Assembly: GCA_028284415.1 (NCBI GenBank)
Contig: JANQRU010000004.1
Location: forward strand, 1,488,001-1,552,000
Direction of reading: 5' to 3'
Length of the DNA: 64,000 bases
From: Pyrinomonadaceae bacterium
GTDB taxonomy: Bacteria; Acidobacteriota; Blastocatellia; Pyrinomonadales; Pyrinomonadaceae
Below the pieces are notes generated by a model that saw only the letters and a list, made by a program, of their open reading frames with translations, was not told where the DNA came from and searched no databases. The position numbers and the translations under genes were made by a program. The first letter of the stretch is position 1. Every line of letters begins with the position of its first letter. Below are positions 17,055 through 26,189 of the stretch, piece by piece.

Positions 17055-17501
17055 TTAACCTAGATTATCTCCGCAAATGCTTTTATCCAAAACACCTTTA
17101 CGATATTTCATTATATTTAGGGTCGGGGTTGGTTTTGGGAATTTAGCACCTTTGGGAACAATCCATAATTCAATAATCGCTGATTCCCGAAAACCGCCAT
17201 TTATGTATAGGATAGAGCGATTTTCGAACTTCCGATATTTATAGTGAAGTCTCACCTTTTGGATTCTGTTTTGAACCTCTCCAAAAATTGGTAAGCGATT
17301 CCAATATTTCCCTTCATAAAAAATTGCGACTCCAGCTGATTTAGGATTGTTTTGAAGATGTACAGCAAAATTATCAAGTCGCGATATGTAATCGTCACAT
17401 TGGGCAAAACTATAAAATTCATCAACCTTTTCCGCTCTTTGAGCAAATACACTTACAGAAAAAAGCCAAATTATGAATATGAATATGGGAATTTTTTTCA
17501 T
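17055..17501 (-). CDS. Secreted hypothetical protein, tandem paralogue
   Basis: 148 residues with a signal peptide to about residue 20 (SVFAQR). Same family as the preceding entry: shared Cys, SRLDN, YEGKYW and NGGFRES-IELW-VPKGAK-PKPTPTLN motifs. It is shorter by 30 residues in the middle loop. A hairpin lies just upstream (17522-17549), so this pair may have its own promoter. Confidence 0.7.
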   Translation of the reverse strand: MKKIPIFIFIIWLFSVSVFAQRAEKVDEFYSFAQCDDYISRLDNFAVHLQNNPKSAGVAIFYEGKYWNRLPIFGEVQNRIQKVRLHYKYRKFENRSILYINGGFRESAIIELWIVPKGAKFPKPTPTLNIMKYRKGVLDKSICGDNLG

Positions 17502-17521
17502 AAATTTACTTTAAAGCATAA

Positions 17522-17549
17522 AAGGGCAATCACAATGAGGATTGCCCTT
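17522..17549 (-). terminator. Hairpin, likely terminator of the TolB-like gene
   Basis: AAGGGCAATC at 17522-17531 pairs with GATTGCCCTT at 17540-17549 around an 8-base loop. On the minus strand the stem is followed by TTTTAT, giving a weak intrinsic terminator 55 bases after the stop of the propeller gene. Confidence 0.6.
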
Positions 17550-17604
17550 GACCGTAAGTTAAATTGATAAGCAAAAGGCTATACCGCCAACTGCTTTCTG
17601 CCGA

Positions 17605-18651
17605 CTATTCTTCCACCCAATCGGCGATGAAAACATTTGTTTCACCTGGTTTTTCTTGGTTGCGATTTGACGCAAAAACTAATTTTTTACCGTCCGGTGA
17701 AAACATCGGGAAACCGTCAAAAGATTCAAAAGTTGTGATTCTTTCGAGTCCTGTTCCGTCGGTGTTAACCATCAAAAGGTCAAAGTTTCGTTTGCGTGGG
17801 TCTTTAGCAAAATAATTTGATGAGAAAATTATTTTCTTTCCACTTGGATGAAAATATGGTGCAAATGATGCCACGCCTAAGTTTGTAACTTTGCGTTTGT
17901 TTGAACCGTCAGCATCCATTACCCAAACTTCAAAATTATTTGGCTCGATCAAGTTGTTTTTCAAACGATCTTTGTAACGTGCAATTTCCTTTTCGGTTTT
18001 TGGATGGTAACTGCGATAGACGATTTGTTTGCCGTCAGGCGAGAAAAACGGTCCGCCATCATAGCCTAGTGCATCGGTTAGGCGTTTTACATTTTTGCCG
18101 TTTCTATCCATTGAATAAATATCGAGGTCGCCATCACGAACTGATGTGAAAAGAATTGTTTTTCCATCAGGCGAAACGGTTGCTTCGGCATCGTAGCCGG
18201 GCGTATCGGTCAAACGCTTAACTCCCGAACCATCTGGTTTTGCACGGAAAATATCGTATTCAGGATAAATCGCCCAAACATAACCTTTTGAAAAATCAGG
18301 TGGTTTCGGACATTCTTTGTTTCCAAGATGCGTCGAACCATAAACGATTTTTTTCATACTTTTGAAAAAGTATGCGCAGGTTGTTCGTCCCAAGCCTGTC
18401 GAAACCATTTTTACGTCAGAACCATCAATGTTCATCGTATATATCTGATCGCATTTTCGTCCATCACGTTTTGATTGGAAAATAAGTTTTTTCCCATCCG
18501 AAGAAAAATATGCTTCGGCGTTTTCGCCACCGAAGGTTAACTGTTTAATGTTTTTAAGATATTTCTCGCCCTCAAATGTGATTTTCCCATCCTGAGCGAA
18601 AACTCCTATAGACAAAGTGAATACAATAGTGAATAAAACTAAAAATTTCAT
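17605..18651 (-). CDS. Secreted TolB-like WD40 (PD40) beta-propeller protein
   Basis: About 348 residues from the ATG at 18649-18651, which starts the signal peptide (MKFLVLFTIVFTL). It then repeats the PD40 pattern five or six times: AYFSSDGKKLIFQSKRDG, ATVSPDGKTILFTSVRDGD, PFFSPDGKQIVYRSY, PYFHPSGKKIIFSSN and PMFSPDGKKLVFASNR. These blades form a TolB-type propeller in the periplasm. It lacks the TolB N-terminal domain, so it is a TolB-like protein and not TolB itself. Binding partner unknown. Confidence 0.88.
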   Translation of the reverse strand: MKFLVLFTIVFTLSIGVFAQDGKITFEGEKYLKNIKQLTFGGENAEAYFSSDGKKLIFQSKRDGRKCDQIYTMNIDGSDVKMVSTGLGRTTCAYFFKSMKKIVYGSTHLGNKECPKPPDFSKGYVWAIYPEYDIFRAKPDGSGVKRLTDTPGYDAEATVSPDGKTILFTSVRDGDLDIYSMDRNGKNVKRLTDALGYDGGPFFSPDGKQIVYRSYHPKTEKEIARYKDRLKNNLIEPNNFEVWVMDADGSNKRKVTNLGVASFAPYFHPSGKKIIFSSNYFAKDPRKRNFDLLMVNTDGTGLERITTFESFDGFPMFSPDGKKLVFASNRNQEKPGETNVFIADWVEE

Positions 18652-18893
18652 ATGTTTAATTGAAAAATATAATCCTAACATTTTCTCTACCGTTTTGATT
18701 AATGGCGAGAAATGAAAAATTTCCTTGAAGTAAATTTATATAACTTATTTAATAACCAGAAATATTGTAGATGCAAAATTTAAAAGAAAATTTGCTATTT
18801 TCTTGCATCTGAAATAAATTTTTGAACGTATAATTATATGCGGTAATATTGATTTATAAATAACCCTTTTTAATTTTATTTGTAAAAACAATT

Positions 18894-19745
18894 ATGAGGT
18901 TTAAAACGAACCAGGATGTACTCGATTGGTATGAGAAGCAGGAACGGGCTTTAACAAAGGATTTTATTGATGAAATCCCTTGGAATGAAGTGAAAAATCA
19001 TCCGTTTGATAAGCGTTTTGTACCTGTTTTACTCTATATGCGTGATATAGAAATCTTAACCGATATGTATCACCAAGAATTATTACGCACGCCGACAGGG
19101 AAGGACAAAGTTATCAGCAAATTTATGGAGCGTTGGGGAATTGAAGAAATAACCCACGGCGAATTAATAAATAGATTTTTGAATGAAGCGGGCATCGAAA
19201 CCCCTGAAGATTGGAAAGGAGAAATAACCAGATCGGTTACAAATTATTATCATTTTTATGCACGTTGTTTGAGCACTTTAACAAATTGCATCGGCAAAAG
19301 TTTTACTGCAACTCACATGGCTTACGGGACAATTAATGAACTTTCCGCTGCACAGAGTTATCGTCGGCTGATCGAACTCGCCGATCATCCTGTTTTAACG
19401 CACATACTAAAAGGAATTATTCGTGAGGAATCTGTCCACACGACATTTTATCTAAACATCGCCCGGCTCGAATTAAAGAAAAGTGATTTTGCACAAAAGA
19501 TTGCCCGTTTTGTTATCAAGAAATTTTGGAATCCCGTCGGAAGCGGAGCAAGACCGCAGGATTTAACTGATTACACAATTGCAACACTTTTCGGAGATGA
19601 GAAGGGAGTTGAATGGATAGACAAATTAGTAACTCAAAAAATACAGATGCTTCCCGGTTTAGATGGAGTTACGAAAGTAACTGACAGAATTGCCGAAATC
19701 GGACGGGAAACAAATACGAGCGATTTTGTTCTTGCCAAAGCCTAA
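18894..19745 (+). CDS. Di-iron ferritin-like enzyme, acyl-ACP desaturase-like
   Basis: 283 residues, helical, with two carboxylate/His sets fitting a di-iron centre: Glu53, then EEITH at 84-88, then Glu149, and EESVH at 178-182. The spacing matches the soluble acyl-ACP desaturase (FA_desaturase_2) branch of ferritin-like proteins. It would use O2 and electrons to oxidise a carrier-bound or free substrate in the cytoplasm. AurF-type N-oxygenases have a related fold and cannot be excluded. It stands alone, ended by a strong bidirectional terminator. Confidence 0.75.
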   Translation: MRFKTNQDVLDWYEKQERALTKDFIDEIPWNEVKNHPFDKRFVPVLLYMRDIEILTDMYHQELLRTPTGKDKVISKFMERWGIEEITHGELINRFLNEAGIETPEDWKGEITRSVTNYYHFYARCLSTLTNCIGKSFTATHMAYGTINELSAAQSYRRLIELADHPVLTHILKGIIREESVHTTFYLNIARLELKKSDFAQKIARFVIKKFWNPVGSGARPQDLTDYTIATLFGDEKGVEWIDKLVTQKIQMLPGLDGVTKVTDRIAEIGRETNTSDFVLAKA

Positions 19746-19766
19746 GAAATATTCTGATTTCAATAG

Positions 19767-19804
19767 AAAAAGCCTGCCTACTTGCTCAAGTAGGCAGGCT
19801 TTTT
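19767..19804. terminator. Bidirectional intrinsic terminator
   Basis: An 18-bp perfect stem (AAAAAGCCTGCCTACTTG with its complement) and a 2-base loop, with an A-run on one side and a T-run on the other. It lies between two convergent genes (ferritin-like and M28) and can serve both. Confidence 0.95.
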
Positions 19805-19820
19805 CTTATAACTCAAAAAT

Positions 19821-21506
19821 TTAATCACTTTCGGGAAGTGGCTCAGTGTTTCCGCGTTTTAATTTTCCATAGATTGAGGTTGCTAACCAAGCGGGCATTT
19901 TTTCCTGATTAGCAATGCGAAGTCCTAAGATACCCATTATATCTGCGACGGTTTTAGCACCTTCCCAATGCCAATTTCTCATTACGTCATCAGATGGCTG
20001 GTGATAATGTAATTTTTCCCAAGCCTCGACGGTTTCGTTGAACTCTTTGGCAGTTTCTTTGTTGACGCCAGTTAATTTCAGAGCGGGAATTCCTCTTTCC
20101 ACAAATGAATAATGATCTGAGCGCGTAAAGAAATTTTCTTCGGGGCGAGGATCGGGCATAACTTTGATGCCGTAAGATTTAGTTACCTCCGCAAGCATAT
20201 TTCCCAGGGTGGAATGTTCAGCACCATAGCCGACGATATTTTTGACGGGACCAAAAACTTCTGTTCCGACGCCATCCAAATTCAAATTAGCGGCGATCTT
20301 TTCAATATTCCAAGTCGGATTTTTCGCCCAGTATTTTGAACCGTAGAGTCCGTATTCCTCACCTGTTACAGCTAGAAAGATCATCGAGCGTCTTGGTTTT
20401 GGTTCGATCTTTGAAAATGCTTCGGCAACAGCCATCATTTCCGATGTCCCGAGAGCATTGTCAGCCGCACCATTATAGATTTTGCCGTTTTCAATACCGT
20501 AAGCATCATAATGAGCCGTAAAAATAACCGCTTCGGATTTTAATTTCGGATCAGAGCCTTCAATATAACCAACTACGTTGTTGCTCGTACCTTTTTTTGT
20601 TGCGTATTTAACGACGATGTTTGCTGATTGGTTCAAATTGAAAGATTTGAAAGCATCGGTTTCCGCCTGTTTAGTTGCATCCGCAAATTTAACTTCGGAT
20701 TTAGCAAAAAGTTTTGTAGCGGTTGCTTTGCTGATCATCATCATAGGCGGAATCGGAATCGGAGCAAACGCATCTTTTTCATCGGCTAGAGAAATCTGAC
20801 GACGACCGAAGTAGTCTATATAATCTTCCGTTTTATCACCCTTTCTGCCATGCCCGACCAACACAATTCCTTTTGCACCATTGATAACTAAAATTTCAAA
20901 AATTCTTGAATTAGCTTCTGCCTTTTCCCACTTTTCTTTTTCTATGCTTGCCGGAGGACCATCGATCATTACAACGACTTTCCCGCGAACTTTGGACATA
21001 TCAGAATCTTTCGAAAAAAATTCCATCCCATAGCCAATGAACATCATCTCGGCAGATATTTTCTTGTCCTCTTTTGGAAATGGAAGTGGGATAAATCCAT
21101 AATCTTTGCCCATCTTGAATTTTTCTTCCCCAACCTGAAAAGATGTTTCGGGTGTTAGAGTCGTCTCTTTAAAATTTATAGATTGCAGATAAGAGCCTTT
21201 ATCGCCAAGCGGCTTTAATCCGAAGCTTTTGAATTGTGTGGCAATCCATTTAGCCGCTTTATCTCCGCCCGGTTGCATCGTTCCGCGACCTTCCATTTCA
21301 TCGGCAGCAAGTGCTTTTGTAAAAGTTTTGATTGAATCAAGACTTATTTTATTTGTAAGTGCGGTTTCAGCTTTTGATAATGTGCTGATTTTTGAGGGAA
21401 CAGCTTTCGCAGGTTTCATCTGAGCAAAAGCAGGAACGCTCATGAGAGCAAACATCATAAGTGCGGTAAAAGGCTTTTGCCACATAGATTTTAAATGTAA
21501 TTTCAT
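19821..21506 (-). CDS. Secreted M28 zinc aminopeptidase with PA domain
   Basis: 561 residues with a signal peptide (to about AFAQ, residue 29). A PA-type insert at about 160-290 splits the peptidase domain. Zinc ligands are visible in TAHYDAYG, NGAADNALG, VTGEEYGL, LNLDGVG and the final His of KLHYHQPSDD. Unlike the M28 protein at 13031-14968 it has no PDZ domain. It likely trims exogenous peptides in the periplasm. Confidence 0.93.
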   Translation of the reverse strand: MKLHLKSMWQKPFTALMMFALMSVPAFAQMKPAKAVPSKISTLSKAETALTNKISLDSIKTFTKALAADEMEGRGTMQPGGDKAAKWIATQFKSFGLKPLGDKGSYLQSINFKETTLTPETSFQVGEEKFKMGKDYGFIPLPFPKEDKKISAEMMFIGYGMEFFSKDSDMSKVRGKVVVMIDGPPASIEKEKWEKAEANSRIFEILVINGAKGIVLVGHGRKGDKTEDYIDYFGRRQISLADEKDAFAPIPIPPMMMISKATATKLFAKSEVKFADATKQAETDAFKSFNLNQSANIVVKYATKKGTSNNVVGYIEGSDPKLKSEAVIFTAHYDAYGIENGKIYNGAADNALGTSEMMAVAEAFSKIEPKPRRSMIFLAVTGEEYGLYGSKYWAKNPTWNIEKIAANLNLDGVGTEVFGPVKNIVGYGAEHSTLGNMLAEVTKSYGIKVMPDPRPEENFFTRSDHYSFVERGIPALKLTGVNKETAKEFNETVEAWEKLHYHQPSDDVMRNWHWEGAKTVADIMGILGLRIANQEKMPAWLATSIYGKLKRGNTEPLPESD

Positions 21507-21687
21507 TTATTAACTCCTGGATATTTTTGCGGTGTAATTTGTATGAACCGAAAATTAGATGCACGAAACTGTAAAAAAGTATTGCAATTTAATTTTACGG
21601 GAGGTTGATATAAAAGTTTATTTTTTCAAAGGCATGTTCTGCGAACAGCAATTCTACCGTTATTAATATATGGATTTCTATCATTAG

Positions 21688-22527
21688 CTAAAAACCTAAG
21701 GCTAAATACTCTTTTATTTCTTTAAGAATCGGAGATACTTTTCTTTGTTTTAAAGTGACGGAAGTATTTAAGATAACTTCCGAAACGACTCTTCTTCGCA
21801 TTTCATCTGGCGGATGATAAGTTTTTGGATCAGTCGGAAACTTTTTATGCATTCTTTCCAGTCCTTCAATAAAAGCAATTGGGTTATAGCCTAAATGAGT
21901 CAATGAGATTGCCGAGAAAGCATCACATTGAAGTTCAAGAATAGCTAAGGCATTTGCAAATTGCCTCCTCAGAGCCTTTTCTTTATCGCCAGCAAGAATA
22001 ATCGTTTTGAAAAGGTGTTCAGAGTATTTTGTATATTCAGCGAAGTATTCATGTCCGATCTCGTGAGCGACAAAACCGAGTAGTTCATCATCATTTTTTA
22101 CTTCAGTTAAGAGCCCTGTTGTTATAACAATAACAACTCCTGAATTAGACATTATGTAAGGCACTTTGTGCTTAAGAATAATAAGTTTATAAGAGTTTTG
22201 CCTTTTGTAAAGAGATAAAACGGGCGAGATTAATTTTCTAACTTTCTTTTCAAGTTTTTCATTTTTAAGCCGTAACCTTCCAAATTCATTACCAATCTTT
22301 TGGATAAGATTTTTACGAAGTTCTTTATTTTCAATCGGAATAGATAATTTTTTTCTAAAATGTCGAACACTTTTTGAGGCATCTGAGGTTTTAAATGAAC
22401 TGATAGTTTCAGAAACATCCCTTTGGGTTAGATTAGTTTGTTTGCGAAATGATTTAGAGGATTTTTGCCCAAAACTTAAAGTTACAGACAAAAATAAAAA
22501 ACATAAAAGGAAAATCCGAACTCGCAT
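21688..22527 (-). CDS. Secreted M48-type zinc metallopeptidase
   Basis: 279 residues with a signal peptide ending around SFGQ. The catalytic zinc motif HEIGHE sits in LLGFVAHEIGHEYF, and the third ligand is the Glu in LELQCDAFS. The N-terminal third is a charged helical region. M48 members in this form (BepA/LoiP-like) degrade or refold envelope proteins. It is followed downstream by a 180-base gap containing no feature. Confidence 0.85.
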   Translation of the reverse strand: MRVRIFLLCFLFLSVTLSFGQKSSKSFRKQTNLTQRDVSETISSFKTSDASKSVRHFRKKLSIPIENKELRKNLIQKIGNEFGRLRLKNEKLEKKVRKLISPVLSLYKRQNSYKLIILKHKVPYIMSNSGVVIVITTGLLTEVKNDDELLGFVAHEIGHEYFAEYTKYSEHLFKTIILAGDKEKALRRQFANALAILELQCDAFSAISLTHLGYNPIAFIEGLERMHKKFPTDPKTYHPPDEMRRRVVSEVILNTSVTLKQRKVSPILKEIKEYLALGF

Positions 22528-22711
22528 ACTCTTTATAGTTATTCAATAAAAAAATAGAACTTGAATTGCTTAAAAGTAGTATTAGGTTTAAATAGAAATT
22601 TATCTTTCTAAAATTCTGAAATAACTTGAAATATTCTGAAAGTCCAGTTATTTGAGAATTTTTTAAGTAGAATGTCTAAAACGGCAGAATTGCTTTGTTA
22701 TTACGAAAAAA

Positions 22712-23611
22712 ATGATTGATTCTAAACATCTCTACAAATTTGCGGAATTTACCTTAAATCCTGCTAAAAGAAAACTCTTTTACAAAGATTCAGAAGTTGT
22801 GTTGGGGGACAAGGATTTTGATGTTTTACTTCATTTAATTGAAAACAGACCTCAAATCCAATCACCTGATGAAATTATTGAAACTGTTTGGAATGGGACA
22901 AATGTAGAAAATAATGCAGTTGAAAAAGCTATTAGTTCAATCCGTAATGTCTTGAAAGATGATTTTCGAAATCCAAGGTTCGTAAAAACAGTTCGCGGGA
23001 AAGGTTATCTTTTTATTGATGACGTCAATAAAGTTGCTTTAAATAATTTGAGTGAAAACGGTTCACAAGTAACTAAGGATATTTATAAAAAGTCTCGTGA
23101 GAAAAAATTTCAAAAGTATGTTGTAAGGGGTTCAATATTAGCTCTTGTATTTATTGTATTATTTGGGCTTATATATTATTTATCGTCTTCTTTCAATTAC
23201 AATGTCGAGTCCGAAAAGGTCAAAAAGGCAGTTAAGGATTCTCAATTAGTGAAATTTGATTTTTATAAAAATCCTAAGTCTTTTTCAAGAGAGAAAGCCA
23301 ATAGATATTTCTTGCCGATTGAAAGAGGCGGAAAGGCAATTCTAAAACTTGAAAATAAGACCAATAAGCTTATTGGAAAAAAATGGAAATATGCATCTGA
23401 TACAAATCTTGAACGATTTGATATTTTATCAATAAAAATGCAGGGAAATGTTGCTGAAGTAGCAACCGAAGAAAGTTGGTATTCACCTGTTTTATATGAA
23501 AACAACAATCCTGTGCCTGAAAAAGAAAAGAGGACTCAATGGAAAGCAGTTTATATGGTGCGAAAAGTTGAAGGGGAATGGTTAGTTGAAGATTACTCAA
23601 CGCCTTACTAA
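22712..23611 (+). CDS. Transmembrane winged-helix (Trans_reg_C) one-component regulator
   Basis: 299 residues. Residues 1-110 form an OmpR/CadC-type winged helix: LYKFAEFTLNPAKRKLFYKDSEVVLGDKDFDVLLHLIE, then NAVEKAISSIRNVLKDD and FVKTVRGKGYLF. A single membrane helix lies at about 145-167. The periplasmic part ends in a beta-rich region (WYSPVLYENNNPVPEKEKRTQWKAVYMVRKVEGEWLVEDY) that resembles DUF4440/NTF2-type ligand pockets, a guess. It would sense an envelope signal and bind DNA directly. A homologue with a different sensor lies at 25051-26160. Confidence 0.85.
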   Translation: MIDSKHLYKFAEFTLNPAKRKLFYKDSEVVLGDKDFDVLLHLIENRPQIQSPDEIIETVWNGTNVENNAVEKAISSIRNVLKDDFRNPRFVKTVRGKGYLFIDDVNKVALNNLSENGSQVTKDIYKKSREKKFQKYVVRGSILALVFIVLFGLIYYLSSSFNYNVESEKVKKAVKDSQLVKFDFYKNPKSFSREKANRYFLPIERGGKAILKLENKTNKLIGKKWKYASDTNLERFDILSIKMQGNVAEVATEESWYSPVLYENNNPVPEKEKRTQWKAVYMVRKVEGEWLVEDYSTPY

Positions 23612-23649
23612 TAAGATTAAAACTGCAAAAGTACCTACTTTATTGTTAG

Positions 23650-24336
23650 TTATTTTTCAGGTTTGTTAATCCATTCGATAAGCGGATCAACCCATTCTTT
23701 GTGAGGTTTGTATAAAAATCCGTGTCCTTTACCTGTGTTGAGCTTTGTTTCTTTAAATTGGGATTTCCGATGTTTCATTTCAAAAAGCGATTTGCAGGGA
23801 CCTTTTTCATCGGTGCTTTCATAGATTGAAAGAAAATTTCCGCGTAATTTCTTTTTGTATTTTGAGTAATAATCTAGAGCATATTTGCTGCATAAACCGA
23901 TAAGCACAAATTTAACTTTTTCTTTTTTGAGTTTATAAGCTGCTTCAATAGTCATATATGCTCCCAAAGAAGCACCGACAACGATTATATTTTCTTCAGC
24001 TACACCGCTTTTTTTTAGTGTTTTTACTTGCTTTGCAACCTTTTCGGCATATTTTGTTACATCAGTTTCTTTCGGTCTGACCTCGCTGATTACATGAAAC
24101 TCTCGGTCTTTTAGAGCATCCACAATTTTTCGATATTCATAACGTCCATAAAGCGGACTCACGGCTTTATCTGCTCCGAGGTTTTGAACTATTCCGCCAT
24201 GCAAATAAAACAAGTATTTTTTTGAAGTATCTATTTTCTCAGGAACAGCAGAGGAAATCGTTTGACCGTCTGCAAATGAAACGTACAACAATAAAGCTAA
24301 TAGGATTGAAATTTTTGCTTTAAGAACTTTTTTCAT
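23650..24336 (-). CDS. Secreted alpha/beta hydrolase
   Basis: About 228 residues from the ATG at 24334-24336 (MKKVLKAKISILLALLLY), giving a signal peptide ending near FADGQ. The fold is marked by FYLHGGIVQ, an IVVGASLGAYMTIEA nucleophile elbow (Ser in GASLG), and a C-terminal KGHGFLYKPHKEWVDPLIEW with the likely catalytic His. A periplasmic esterase or peptidase-type hydrolase; substrate unknown. Convergent with the winged-helix gene. Confidence 0.78.
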   Translation of the reverse strand: MKKVLKAKISILLALLLYVSFADGQTISSAVPEKIDTSKKYLFYLHGGIVQNLGADKAVSPLYGRYEYRKIVDALKDREFHVISEVRPKETDVTKYAEKVAKQVKTLKKSGVAEENIIVVGASLGAYMTIEAAYKLKKEKVKFVLIGLCSKYALDYYSKYKKKLRGNFLSIYESTDEKGPCKSLFEMKHRKSQFKETKLNTGKGHGFLYKPHKEWVDPLIEWINKPEK

Positions 24337-24381
24337 ATGAGTGAAAAGCAATTATAGCAAATAAAGAGATTTTATAGTTTG

Positions 24382-24861
24382 TTATTTACCTTTCGGTATT
24401 TCTTTTCGTTTGACGCCCGAAACATGAGAAGAAACTGCCTTCCAAATTCCATTTCTTTTTATCAAAACATTGCTTGATTGATATTTATATTCGTATGTTC
24501 CTTTTTTGTTTTTGCCTTTAACATGTCCCTCACCTGCAATAATTGCCGTGCCGTTTTCGAAAATATTGAGCCGTTTGATTTTGTATTCAAAAGAATCATA
24601 AGTCGGTCTATTTTTCTTGATATATTCTAATTCACCTTTTTTATCCGACCAACTTCCATCGTTAGAGATCATTTGAAATTCCTTCGCCAGAATTCGGTCA
24701 AGCAATTTTGTGTCTTGCTCGCGATAAGCCTTTTTCCAAAGGACTTTTTTCAAATGTCTCAACGTTGCTTCATCATTTTTATCAGTTTTCATTTTTCCTT
24801 GAGTTATTCCAAAAGGAAGAATGATTATTGCCAAAAGAATTATTAGTTTAGAGTTTTTCAT
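24382..24861 (-). CDS. Secreted NTF2-like (SnoaL/DUF4440) protein
   Basis: 159 residues with a signal peptide (MKNSKLIILLAIIILPFGITQG). The rest has the DUF4440 layout: a helix with WKKAYREQDTKLLDRILAKEFQMISNDGSWSDKKGELEYIK, and strands ending GTAIIAGEGHVKG...SSNVLIKRNGIWKAVSSHVS. These form a small ligand-binding cone. Role unknown. It lies upstream of, and probably in one unit with, the alpha/beta hydrolase gene (about 45 bases apart). Confidence 0.78.
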   Translation of the reverse strand: MKNSKLIILLAIIILPFGITQGKMKTDKNDEATLRHLKKVLWKKAYREQDTKLLDRILAKEFQMISNDGSWSDKKGELEYIKKNRPTYDSFEYKIKRLNIFENGTAIIAGEGHVKGKNKKGTYEYKYQSSNVLIKRNGIWKAVSSHVSGVKRKEIPKGK

Positions 24862-25050
24862 AGAATTTTAGTGTTAATTTCAAAATTTCTAGTCACATTT
24901 AACAGAAATTTATTTGTACATTCATTTCCAGAATCTGAAATAACTTTGCAATTTGCTGAAACCTTATGTTTAATGACTTTTTTTATAGAAATATATTTAA
25001 AAACTCTATAAAATATCGACATTTCTTAAAAAAATTGATTGGTAAAATTT

Positions 25051-26160
25051 ATGCGGTTTTATAAATTCGACGAGTTTAAAATTGATGTGACAAAACGCAA
25101 ATTCTTTTGCGATGAGCAAGAAATTGAATTGCGTGACAGAGATTTTGACGTGCTTTTGTTTTTGATTGAAAAACGCAACGAAACTCAATCAAAAGATGAA
25201 ATAATCAAAGCCGTTTGGAACGGAACTGCGGTCGAAGATAATTCGGTTGAACGTGCGATTGTAAATATCAGAAAAGTTCTCGGTGACGATGCCTCAAGTC
25301 CTTGGTTTATCAAAACTGTTCGCGGAAAAGGCTATCTTTTCATCTGCGATGTCGAAGAATTTGACGAAGAAGAGCTGCAAAGTTTTGTTGAATCTACTCC
25401 AACCAAAATAGTGAGCAAAAACAGATTTCCAAATTGGTTACCGTCTGCCATCTTTTCATTTCTATTGATTTTAGTTTTGGGAATTGTTTGGTGGAATAGC
25501 GAAAATCTAATTACATATCTCACGACCGAAACAATTTTCAGCGACGATTTTTTAGGTGAAAAAATAGATGAGAACAAGTGGAACGCAGAAGGAGATTCAG
25601 TCAAATCCCACGAAGGAATCGCCCGAATTTCGCTCGACAAATTCCGAAACGGCGGAAAATTGCGGTCAATCTATTTTTCTTACAATCCAGAAAAGCCACT
25701 CACAATAAAAAGTCGCGTTCGCATCTCATATAATCAAAGCATCAAAGAAACAGTAACATTCATCGGAGCATTCGGTTTAGTCGGCGAAAATTCAGATAAA
25801 GATTTCATCGGCATCAAATACACCAACGCCGAAACCAAATTCCCACGCGAGGGAAACGTAACACTCAAAGGGTTTTACATGGTCAAAGATAACGCTGATT
25901 TGCTCAACGAAAATAACCACTGCAACGGAAAAATCGGACAGCGAACAGACGCAATCTGGGGCAAATGGTTTGAACAAAAGTTAATTTACGAGCCAAACAC
26001 CGGAACCGTTAAACTCTTTATAGACAATGAAAAAAAAGGCGAATTCGCCGTTGGGAAATTGCCCGTCACCAAAGAAAACAAACTCCGTCTATACATTAAT
26101 CCAGAAGGAGCCTTCCTACATCACGCCATCGAAATTGATTATATTGAAATCACACAATAA
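25051..26160 (+). CDS. Transmembrane winged-helix regulator with jelly-roll-like sensor
   Basis: About 369 residues from the ATG at 25051; a TTG four codons earlier is weaker. The winged helix at 1-105 (FYKFDEFKIDVTKRKFFCDEQEIELRDRDFDVLLFLIE) is close to that of the regulator at 22712, a paralogue pair. One membrane helix lies at about 130-150. The periplasmic part (FSDDFLGEKIDENKWN...GIARISL...KLFIDNEKKGEFAVGKLP) has the strand pattern of a concanavalin/LamG-type jelly roll and could bind glycans. That sensor role is inference. Confidence 0.83.
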   Translation: MRFYKFDEFKIDVTKRKFFCDEQEIELRDRDFDVLLFLIEKRNETQSKDEIIKAVWNGTAVEDNSVERAIVNIRKVLGDDASSPWFIKTVRGKGYLFICDVEEFDEEELQSFVESTPTKIVSKNRFPNWLPSAIFSFLLILVLGIVWWNSENLITYLTTETIFSDDFLGEKIDENKWNAEGDSVKSHEGIARISLDKFRNGGKLRSIYFSYNPEKPLTIKSRVRISYNQSIKETVTFIGAFGLVGENSDKDFIGIKYTNAETKFPREGNVTLKGFYMVKDNADLLNENNHCNGKIGQRTDAIWGKWFEQKLIYEPNTGTVKLFIDNEKKGEFAVGKLPVTKENKLRLYINPEGAFLHHAIEIDYIEITQ

Positions 26161-26189
26161 TGATTTCTAAAAGATGATAAAATCACCTC

